From Tragulus kanchil (lineage: Eukaryota; Chordata; Mammalia; Artiodactyla; Tragulidae): a stretch of DNA of 64,000 nucleotides. Location: NCBI GenBank assembly GCA_022376925.1, contig JAIOJX010000027.1, forward strand, positions 17,377,471-17,441,470. The letters run 5' to 3'. A model generated the notes under the pieces. The model did no database searches. It saw only the letters and a list, made by a program, of their open reading frames with translations, and was not told where the DNA came from. How positions within the stretch are numbered: position 1 is the first letter of the stretch; each line of letters begins with the position of its first letter. Shown here piece by piece: positions 56,224-64,000 of the stretch. The position numbers and the translations under genes were made by a program.

Positions 56224-56490
56224 TTTTTTTTTTTTTTTAATAGTTTTATTTATTTTTGGCTGTGCTGGGTCTTGTGTTGCGGGGACTTCTTGTTGCAGTG
56301 GCTTCTCTTTTTGTGCAGCAGGGGCTGGTGGGGATGTTGTGGCCCCTGGGCTCTAGGGCACAGGCTCAATAGTCCTGCAGAACCGGCTTAGTTGCTCCAG
56401 GGCGTGTGGGCGCTGCCTGGAGCAGTGATGGAATCCAAGTCTTCCGCATTGACAGGTGGATTCTTTACCACTGAGCCACAAGGGAATTCC
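56224..56490 (-). mobile_element. CHR-type SINE, classical form (D18 copy B)
   Basis: Second rendering of 55097-55363. Confidence 0.92.
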
Positions 56491-56730
56491 TGCATCAGAC
56501 TTGTAAATCGGTTTATTTTTTGCATAGATTGCAAGAGAGATATGTGAAGACAGAATTGCAGGCAGTCTGGTGAAATGTATTAGGGAAACATAGGTCAAAC
56601 AGACAGGTGAGTAATGTAAACAGAAAATCCATGGAGGGAAATGTTGGCAGGGTCTTTCAGATGCTGTTCCGGTTGTGGGATGGGGTGCAGGTGGGGCCCA
56701 GAACTTTGGTCGAGGGACGTAAACACTCTT

Positions 56731-56940
56731 GTGTGTTCAGTTGTGTCTGACTCTTTCAGCCCCTCGGACTGCAGCCCGCCCGGCTCCTCTGCCCCAGTGC
56801 TTTTCCAGACTGGGAGACTGGAGTGGGCTGCCACTTCCCTTTTCAGGGGATCTTCTTGACCCAGGGATTGACCCTGCATCTCTTGTGTCTCCTGCATTGG
56901 CAGGCGGGTTCCTTACCACTGGCGCTACCTGGGGAGCCCT
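56731..56940 (-). mobile_element. Bov-tA SINE
   Basis: Reverse Bov-tA: GTGTTCAGTTGTGTCTGACTC to GCTACCTGGGGAGCCCT. Single copy, 35 bp right of D18. Confidence 0.92.
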
Positions 56941-57367
56941 GAAACACTCCTGACTCACTGGCAGGCCCATCCCGGTTGTCGAGATGGCTCTGCTGCGTTT
57001 GCTTAGGCTGAGTGCGTGGAACGCGCGGACCGCTTGTTAGCTGTCCTTAGTCAAGACCTGCACACGCCGGTCAGCCCGACGAGTATTCTTGGCTACCTTT
57101 GTTGAACATCAAGCAAGAGTAGTTCACACTGTTCATTCACAAGCAGGTAATTCTGCTTCTGAGACCTTCTCGTGTCTCCGTGTGAATGAGTAAACCACAG
57201 GTCTGGTCTTTCGCGTAAGGTGACTGGCCTGATGTGCTGAGCCAGCCTCACGAGGGCCTGGACCGGAGGGCCGGCGGGAGGGCCCAGCCTCGGCACACTG
57301 CTCCTCGCCAGGCGTCCGTGTGGCGCATCGCAGGGCGCTGAGCCTTCTGGGAACAATTTGGGTGTTT
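56941..57367. other. Unassigned single-copy sequence
   Basis: CpG-containing, moderately GC-rich (57230-57340). No gene supported. Confidence 0.4.
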
Positions 57368-57599
57368 AGTTTGTCCTCTTTTGCATCTTAGTCCTTGATA
57401 AATAGATTTATCACTCCTGATCCCTAATTTAGATCATGTCATAAGACAATACTCTGAAGGCTGAACCAGAGAGAGTGGTGCGATCTGGCCCCCGGGTGTC
57501 ATGTTGGATGCAATTAGCTCACTGTTCATGTGTATCTGTCTCGAAAACACCATGTACCCATCACAAGGCTTGAGCTCATTCTTTTAATAATGCCTTTTA

Positions 57600-57622
57600 C
57601 CTTGTTTGTTTGTTTGTTTGTT
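57600..57622 (+). repeat. (TTTG)n microsatellite (again at 58682-58704)
   Basis: CTTGTTTGTTTGTTTGTTTG, identical length in both D19 copies. Confidence 0.9.
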
Positions 57623-57710
57623 ATGTCCTTGATGGTGCCTTTGCTTGTTTCTGATGGCTGTCTCATAGGTGGTCACATTCTGAACTCTGTCTTTCTTTGC
57701 AAACTAGGCT

Positions 57711-57912
57711 TTTTTTTTTTTTTTTAATTTATTTGTTGACGTAGACCATTTTTTAAAGTCTTTGTTGAATCTGTTACAATATTACTTCCGTTTTATGTTT
57801 TGGTGTTCTGGCCTAGAGGCATGTGGGATCTTAGCTCCCTGAAAAGGGATCAGACCTGCACCCCCTGCAATGAAAGGTGACGTCTTAGCCACTGGACCAC
57901 CAAGGAGGTCCC
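57711..57912 (-). mobile_element. CHR-type SINE (D19 copy A)
   Basis: Reverse CHR SINE: poly-T, TTGAATCTGTTACAATATTAC, GAGGCATGTGGGATCTTAGC, head GGACCACCAAGGAGGTCCC. Confidence 0.9.
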
Positions 57913-58121
57913 GGCCAGCTAGCTTTTGATGCCCGTCTTCTGCTCGTATCTTCTGACAGCTGGCCTCAGCCCCTCGTCTGTGTTTTCAGCCTTTCCTGTA
58001 TCTGTTCGGCAGTGACTGCTTCTCACACCTCAGCCTCCTGGCCGGAGACTCGCCCGCCCCACCCTCCCTCTGGCTCCAGCCTCTCCAGACGTTGAAGACT
58101 GCCTTTCAGAACTGGAGGAAT

Positions 58122-58393
58122 GGACCCCCCATGGCCCACTGGCTAAGACTCCACCTGACAGAGCAGGGAGCCTGGGTTCAATCCATGGTCCGGGAAGCTC
58201 CTACTGCTGAGGGGCCGCTAAGCCTGTGCACCCCAACTGCTGACTCTGTCTGTGCTCCAGAGCCCAGGCCGCACAGCACGAGAAGCCAGTGCAGCGAGAA
58301 CCCCACCACAATTAGAAAGCAGCCCCCGCTCCCTGCACCTCGAGAAAAGCCCACCCAGCAATAGAGGCCTAACACAGGAAGAATAATAAAAGC
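58122..58393 (+). mobile_element. CHR-type SINE, diverged (D19 copy A)
   Basis: Plus-strand, 210 bp from the previous SINE and opposite in orientation. GGTTCAATCCATGGTCCGGG is the tRNA-like B region. The tail ends AATAATAAAAGCAAG. Confidence 0.82.
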
Positions 58394-58792
58394 AAGGTCC
58401 ATTTTCAAAAAACTGGATGGATCATCTTTTAATGATGATTTTATGATGGAGTTTGTCCTCTTTTGCATCTTAGTCCTTGATAAATAGATTTATCACTCCT
58501 GATCCCTAATTTAGATCATGTCATAAGACAATACTCTGAAGGCTGAACCAGAGAGAGTGGTGCGATCTGGCCCCCGGGTGTCATGTTGGATGCAATTAGC
58601 TCACTGTTCATGTGTATCTGTCTCGAAAACACCATGTACCCATCACAAGGCTTGAGCTCATTCTTTTAATAATGCCTTTTACCTTGTTTGTTTGTTTGTT
58701 TGTTATGTCCTTGATGGTGCCTTTGCTTGTTTCTGATGGCTGTCTCATAGGTGGTCACATTCTGAACTCTGTCTTTCTTTGCAAACTAGGCT

Positions 58793-58994
58793 TTTTTTTT
58801 TTTTTTTAATTTATTTGTTGACGTAGACCATTTTTTAAAGTCTTTGTTGAATCTGTTACAATATTACTTCCGTTTTATGTTTTGGTGTTCTGGCCTAGAG
58901 GCATGTGGGATCTTAGCTCCCTGAAAAGGGATCAGACCTGCACCCCCTGCAATGAAAGGTGACGTCTTAGCCACTGGACCACCAAGGAGGTCCC
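58793..58994 (-). mobile_element. CHR-type SINE (D19 copy B)
   Basis: Second rendering of 57711-57912. Confidence 0.9.
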
Positions 58995-59203
58995 GGCCAG
59001 CTAGCTTTTGATGCCCGTCTTCTGCTCGTATCTTCTGACAGCTGGCCTCAGCCCCTCGTCTGTGTTTTCAGCCTTTCCTGTATCTGTTCGGCAGTGACTG
59101 CTTCTCACACCTCAGCCTCCTGGCCGGAGACTCGCCCGCCCCACCCTCCCTCTGGCTCCAGCCTCTCCAGACGTTGAAGACTGCCTTTCAGAACTGGAGG
59201 AAT

Positions 59204-59475
59204 GGACCCCCCATGGCCCACTGGCTAAGACTCCACCTGACAGAGCAGGGAGCCTGGGTTCAATCCATGGTCCGGGAAGCTCCTACTGCTGAGGGGCCGC
59301 TAAGCCTGTGCACCCCAACTGCTGACTCTGTCTGTGCTCCAGAGCCCAGGCCGCACAGCACGAGAAGCCAGTGCAGCGAGAACCCCACCACAATTAGAAA
59401 GCAGCCCCCGCTCCCTGCACCTCGAGAAAAGCCCACCCAGCAATAGAGGCCTAACACAGGAAGAATAATAAAAGC
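59204..59475 (+). mobile_element. CHR-type SINE, diverged (D19 copy B)
   Basis: Second rendering of 58122-58393. Native right flank. Confidence 0.82.
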
Positions 59476-59534
59476 AAGGTCCATTTTCAAAAAACTGGAT
59501 GGATCATCTTTTAATGATGATTTTATGATGGAGT

Positions 59535-60779
59535 CCAAAGAACAGAAAGAAGAATTTTGAGAAACCACTGAAATGGAGACATTTAAGCAGAAACCTGACA
59601 AAACAGCCCAGTAAGCCCGGGCAAGGTAACTCTCGCTGGGCAGCAGCCGCGAGGTCCTGAGAGTCTGCAGGAGGCGGAGGTGTCTGGGCGCAGCGGCCGG
59701 AGGCAGAGGTGTCACGGCTCCAGGGAGGGAAGTGTTTGGTGACAGTCCTGCACTCGAGCCACCGGGTTCCCTGTGGAAAATCATTGCGCGCAGTTGGGAG
59801 TGACCCCGTCTGGGCAGGCGTGGATGAGCCCCCTGGGGCTGAGCGGGGCGTTGCTGCCGCCAGGAAGCCTCGCCCACACACCTGTTTTCCATCCTCAGCA
59901 CGTGATGACGACGTGGTAACCTTACTCCCTGCTTTGGAAAATATAGGTTGATGTGCAGCAGGGTTTCTTGGCGTCAGATGGGGACCCTGGGAATTCATTT
60001 TAATGCATGTGAATTCTCCAGGGTCCCATGGATTGCAGTGAGTCTAAGGAAATTTCATATTTTCTGAGACTGGGAAATGAGCCCCTGAAAGGGTAGGAGT
60101 TTGATTTTCTGAAATAAAAATCTTTCTCCTAATTTTTCTCCCTCCTTCTATTCTCTACTACCCACAAGTCCACTCCTCGCTGATGAATCTTACTTTGGCT
60201 TTAGTGCAGTGTAGTTTTGCTGTGATTAACCTTCTGTCCACCCGAATCCCCTGGGATAATAATGTCTGTGTGTTTTCTTAAACAACAGGACTACCTTTGT
60301 AAATGACATGCATTTCAAGGAAAAAAATGTCACCTATAGGAAGGTAAAGCACGTTGACAAATGTTTCTTTAAGCAAAGCTAATTGCATGGAATATTTTAT
60401 GGCATTTCCGTGGAAAATGTTACGGGACATCCCTGGAGGATTTCCGGGGAAGTTTTATAGCTGTTTCCTGCTCCATCAGCATCTTGTGGAGCCTGTGGAG
60501 AGCAGGGCTGCCGCTGCTGCGTCTGGGAAGTCGTGGTCGTCAGCTTCTGCGAGACGGTGGAGGGGCGCCCGGCGCAGGCCCGTCTGGGCCCGGATGGGGG
60601 TGGCGTGCGGCCGGCTGTGGCCCTGGAGCCTCAGGACTGGCCCTGTGAGTGCAGGTTGGGGAGAGGTTCTTACTTAGTTGCCTTAGAAACTTCATTACCA
60701 CAGTCCTCAGATGAAAGACTTTCTGAAAATCTCACGTATAGTAGAGAGCAGCTACGGAAGCCCTTCTGATTTGTTGAGA
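59535..60779. other. Unassigned single-copy sequence
   Basis: GC-rich blocks at 59640-59880 and 60490-60660. The second has a CCCTGTGAGTGC donor-like word at about 60643. No acceptor-bounded coding frame or recognisable domain. Confidence 0.4.
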
Positions 60780-61200
60780 AAAAAATTTATTTTAAATTTT
60801 ATTAGAATGCAGTTGACTTAGCGTGCTGTGTTAGTTTCAGCGTGTGGCACAGCGACTCAGTTGCACATGGATCCACTCTTTTCTAGGTTCTTTTCCCACA
60901 CAGCTCATTACAGAGTGCTGAGTAGAGCTTGCTAGTTATCTAGGTCCTTATTAGTTGTCTGGTTTACATAGAGTTGTGTGTATGTGTCAGTCCAGGCTCT
61001 CACTTTCGCCCCCACCCCCATCCCCTGGGAACCAGAGAGTTGTTTTTTACATCCATGACTCTACTTCCGTTTTGTAAATTTGTACATACTTTTTTCTTCA
61101 TTTGTACCTCTTTTTTTGATTCCACACATGTGATAACATATGATATTTGTCTTCCAGTGTCTGATTTACTCTACTCAGAGAGATTTTTTAAGTGTCACTA
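60780..61200 (-). mobile_element. L1 3' UTR fragment
   Basis: Reverse L1: GCAGTTGACTTAGCGTGCTG, GTTAGTTTCAGCGTGTGGC, TTCTTTTCCCACACAGCTC, then CTCACTTTCGCCCCCACCCC and further words in L1 3' UTR order. Long (about 420 bp) compared with the other L1 scraps. Confidence 0.82.
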
Positions 61201-61344
61201 AATACAGGAAAAGTCAGTATCTACTCTTTTGAAGCCGTTACTTTGTGTAAGAAATGCAGACAAGTGTGTGCTCCAGAAAGGAATCTGTCTTGCTAGGTGA
61301 CAGCTTTGTTCACATCTGCCCTCAGTGAGAGCGGCAGCAACTCC

Positions 61345-61498
61345 GCTGGGTCTGACTCCTCGAGGCCCCACGGACTGTGGCCTGCCAGGCTCCCCCATTC
61401 AGGGAATGTTCCTGGCAGAGACGCTTGAGTGGGTTGCCGTTCCCTTCTTGGGGGATCTTCCCTCTCCAGGGATCACACCTGCGTTTCCTGCATTGGAA
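61345..61498 (-). mobile_element. Bov-tA SINE, partial
   Basis: GGGTCTGACTCCTCGAGGCC to TGCGTTTCCTGCATTGG. The far tRNA head and the BovA outer end are missing. Confidence 0.85.
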
Positions 61499-61587
61499 GT
61501 CATAGATGAAATTTCATCGTTTCTCTAGCAGTTAGAACCAGGAGTATGCCATATCAGTTCTTCAGAGGGAAATATCTCAGGGGCGTA

Positions 61588-61738
61588 ACTGAGAATTGTG
61601 TCTATCATCTGTCTGTGTTTCCGTCATCTCTCTATCTGTCAATCATCTATATTTCTGTCATCTATCAATAATCTATCATCTGTCTGTTGATATCTGTCAT
61701 CTATCTAGATATGTTGATAGTTATACAGATGTAGAGAC
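61588..61738 (+). repeat. Degenerate (ATCT)n/(GTCT)n microsatellite
   Basis: Repeated ATCTATC/TGTCATC/TGTCTG words over 150 bp with many interruptions. Confidence 0.85.
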
Positions 61739-63096
61739 AGAGATACATGTCTATGAGATGCTCAGGATCATGGGCATGGATGCGTCATACCATCATGCTG
61801 TGTGTAAATTACAAAATAGTGGAATAAGTGGCGGCCTTCACATCCAAGATCCTCCCTCTTCCGACTGTAAGGGACTCCTCACCGTGGGAAGGAAAACTCA
61901 GCACAGCTGCCTTTCTTCCCAGCCCCACCATCACTGGCGAGCGGCTGCCCTCGTGCTATCCCATGCAGACCGCGCGAGGGCGTGGGTGTGGCTGGGTGGT
62001 CAGGCAGGCCCTGCCACCAGAGCAGAGGGCTGGGTCAGTGGCGAGGGCTCTGTACCCCGCTCTTACGGCTTCCGAGCCAAGTCCCCCGCACCGGCAAGCC
62101 CCACCCTCCCCTGCCTCCTGCCCAGGGCGTGGCCTATGCACCGAGTCTAAAGAGACGACGTCAGACAAAGGGCACCTGCAGAGGAGCGTCCAGCTCTAGT
62201 GTGTCAGAGGTGTCCCACCTGTTGTCCTGTTTCCTAACCAGACTAACCTCTAGCATCTGTGTGTGTGTGTGTGTGCGTATGGTGCCCAGCGTGAATGCCC
62301 TCTGGGTGCACAGCCTGCTCAGATGTGACTGCCGCTGCCCATTGGCTGTCTTCCGCCCGCTGTGCACAGACGGCGGGCCCTCGGCCAGCCCCCAGCTGCT
62401 CGTGGGCATGGACTGCCATCCACCGTCCGCCACCAGTGTCTCTCTTCAAAGGGAGAACAGGAAAATAAACTTTGACTTTTGCAAGCAAAAAAGGCAAAGA
62501 ACTGGTTTGATGATATGAATTTTATTAATTACGCAACATTTTTGGAAAAGAGGTAGAAGTCTGCTCTGTGTTTGGAAACAGCAGAGAATTTAACAGTCCT
62601 CCTCCTGGGTTAAGCAAAATGCGACCCATTGTGGATGGCTGCCACCTCATTCGATTCAGGAGCAGCTTGAAAAATGCCGTAATGGAAAATAATATTAAAA
62701 AAGAGAGTGTCTATGTGGATCACCGGGTCACATTGCCGTGCAGCAGAGATGGCACCGCACTGTCAGTCAGCTCTGCTTCAGTCAGGAGCAGAGTGAAGCG
62801 AACGGGGAAGGAGCACCGAGGCATGCCTGAGGTTCCATCCTGCTTCCCAACTGGTTGCATTTCCTAAACACCTTCCTTATCTTCTGTTGACTGCAAACTA
62901 AACAAGCCTTTAGAGAAACGAAGAATCTTTCTCCCTTTATTTTATGAAGACTTTTTTTTTTTTAAGTATTTTAGGCAGCTATTCAAAATACATACAAGAG
63001 TGAAAACTAAAACTGAAAAGTAAATACATGCAAAAGTAAAAACTAAAACTGATGTTATGGAGGGTTATTGGATAATTTTCTGTGTGTGTTTGTGTG
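61739..63096. other. Unassigned, partly GC-rich sequence
   Basis: GC-rich 61900-62120 and 62280-62450. Several overlapping frames of 90-180 codons on both strands, none with a recognised domain. A (TG)n tract lies at 62258-62276. The part from 62379 is in D20. Confidence 0.4.
62258..62276 (+). repeat. (TG)n microsatellite
   Basis: About nine TG units followed by GCGTATGG. Confidence 0.9.
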
Positions 63097-63298
63097 TGCT
63101 TAGTTGTTCATGTGTGACTCTTTGCAACCCCACGGACTGTAACCCGCCAGGCTCCTCTGTCCATGGGATTTCCCAGGCAAAAATACTGGAGTGGGTTGCC
63201 ATTCCCTTCTCCAGAGGATCTTCCTGACCCAAGGATCAAACCCAGATCTCCTGCAATGCAGGCAGATTCTTTACTGTCTGAGCCACTTGGGAAGCCCT
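63097..63298 (-). mobile_element. Bov-tA SINE
   Basis: Reverse Bov-tA: GTGCTTAGTTGTTCATGTGTG to GAGCCACTTGGGAAGCCCT. Its second rendering, if any, lies beyond the window. Confidence 0.92.
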
Positions 63299-64000
63299 AT
63301 AAACAAGTATGCTAATTGAAGCTGAACTGACCATACTGTGAATATTTCACCATTTTGTAAGTTTTTTAAACAAGAAAACTTAGCTTGGGTACTAATTTAA
63401 TTTCAGGTACCTGTAAAGTCTACTATAATATTTAACTATAAAAAAGTGAGATTTTTGTTGCAAGATTAGGTAATACGCCTCGGCCAGCCCCCAGCTGCTC
63501 GTGGGCATGGGACTGCCATCCACCGTCCGCCACCAGTGTCTCTCTTCAAAGGGAGAACAGGAAAATAAACTTTGACTTTTGCAAGCAAAAAAGGCAAAGA
63601 ACTGGTTTGATGATATGAATTTTATTAATTACGCAACATTTTTGGAAAAGAGGTAGAAGTCTGCTCTGTGTTTGGAAACAGCAGAGAATTTAACAGTCCT
63701 CCTCCTGGGTTAAGCAAAATGCGACCCATTGTGGATGGCTGCCACCTCATTCGATTCAGGAGCAGCTTGAAAAATGCCGTAATGGAAAATAATATTAAAA
63801 AAGAGAGTGTCTATGTGGATCACCGGGTCACATTGCCGTGCAGCAGAGATGGCACCGCACTGTCAGTCAGCTCTGCTTCAGTCAGGAGCAGAGTGAAGCG
63901 AACGGGGAAGGAGCACCGAGGCATGCCTGAGGTTCCATCCTGCTTCCCAACTGGTTGCATTTCCTAAACACCTTCCTTATCTTCTGTTGACTGCAAACTA
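63299..64000. other. Unassigned sequence at right edge
   Basis: A/T-rich to 63477, then D20 copy B. No gene supported. Confidence 0.35.

Larger units (their letters stand above)
54461..56696. repeat. D18: 1127-bp tandem duplication
   Basis: Copy A is 54461-55569 plus an 18-bp joint (55570-55587). Copy B is 55588-56696, offset 1127, no difference noticed. The joint ATCCCTGCGAGGAGCCCT resembles the left flank of copy A (54440-54460) in altered form. Copy A overlaps D17 copy B by about 335 bp. Confidence 0.96.
57368..59534. repeat. D19: 1082-bp tandem duplication, clean joint
   Basis: Copy A is 57368-58449 and copy B is 58450-59531. The joint GATGGAGTTTGTCCTC shares AGT with both flanks. Constant offset and no difference noticed, including a (TTTG)n tract and two poly-T runs. 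The unit holds two inverted CHR SINEs. Confidence 0.97.
62379..64000. repeat. D20: ~1100-bp tandem duplication, runs off the edge
   Basis: Copy A is 62379-63477. Copy B starts at 63478 and is cut by the window end after 523 bp. The offset goes from 1099 to 1100 at GGGCATGGACTG versus GGGCATGGGACTG. The joint AATACGCCTCGGCC shares CCT. The 99-codon frame seen at 62568 and 63668 lies in this unit; no domain recognised. Confidence 0.95.

Noticed and set aside
59260..59901. 213-codon minus-strand open frame, the longest in the window
   Set aside because: Its C-terminal part is antisense to a CHR SINE and the rest is low-complexity GC-rich sequence with no recognised domain.
60480..60660. An exon with donor CCCT/GTGAGT
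   Set aside because: No acceptor or consistent coding frame, and the translation in each frame resembles no known domain.
5745..64000. A tandem gene family or satellite array
   Set aside because: The units do not resemble each other and carry no shared gene; only the copies within a pair match.
5745..64000. A CRISPR-like or phased repeat-spacer system
   Set aside because: Repeats are ~1.1 kb unrelated pairs, not short conserved repeats with unique spacers, and the genome is mammalian.

Overview
The window is non-coding, repeat-dense nuclear DNA from a pecoran ruminant (cattle, sheep, goat, deer or a relative). The evidence is the set of ruminant-lineage retroposons: many Bov-tA SINEs (tRNA-Glu head plus a BovB-derived tail), 3' ends of BovB (RTE-type) LINEs on both strands, and CHR-type cetartiodactyl SINEs, three of them with readable target-site duplications. 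Older mammal-wide repeats lie underneath: MIR, L2, L1 3' ends, a Tigger1 DNA transposon and a MER2/Tigger2-like element. The species cannot be decided from this sequence. I found no supportable protein-coding exon, rRNA, tRNA gene, CRISPR array or operon. The open frames lie in SINEs or LINEs, run antisense, or are short chance frames.

The dominant structure is not a classical feature. Twenty separate direct tandem duplications (D1 to D20 here) have a step of about 1.07 to 1.16 kb, each with a different unit sequence. Both copies are identical or nearly so, and they lie end to end. They run from 5745 to the right edge, with long gaps only at 10231-14207, 28096-32482, 36761-38113 and 59535-62378. 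About 21-22 kb of the 64 kb is redundant, so the collapsed locus would be about 42 kb. Several duplications overlap in chains (D6-D7-D8, D9-D10, D13-D14-D15-D16, D17-D18). About two thirds of the A/B junctions carry a short scar that is a shortened, error-rich version of the sequence just beyond copy B or just before copy A. This is what is expected if noisy-ended overlapping contigs or reads of one locus were joined without removing their overlaps of about 1.1 kb. I read these as false duplications from assembly, not biology, and give the tests that would decide.

Layout: 1-5450 is L1, CHR and Bov-tA repeats with an L2/MIR background. 5745-10230 is D1 and D2. 10231-14207 is mostly single-copy, with the MER2-like element, two L1 3' ends and a Bov-tA. 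14208-20666 is D3-D5, with a CpG-rich stretch and the start of the Tigger1 fossil, which continues to about 21630 with a Bov-tA inside it. 21672-28095 is D6-D8 with BovB and antisense L1. 28231-32482 is single-copy, ending in a CpG-rich Bov-tA cluster. 32483-36760 is D9-D10. 38114-42890 is D11-D12, with a head-to-head Bov-tA/BovB pair and a CHR SINE. 43898-52112 is the D13-D16 chain, with a MIR split by BovB. 52592-56696 is D17-D18, with a BovB-L1 composite. 57368-59534 is D19, with inverted CHR SINEs. 59535-62378 is single-copy. D20 runs off the right edge.
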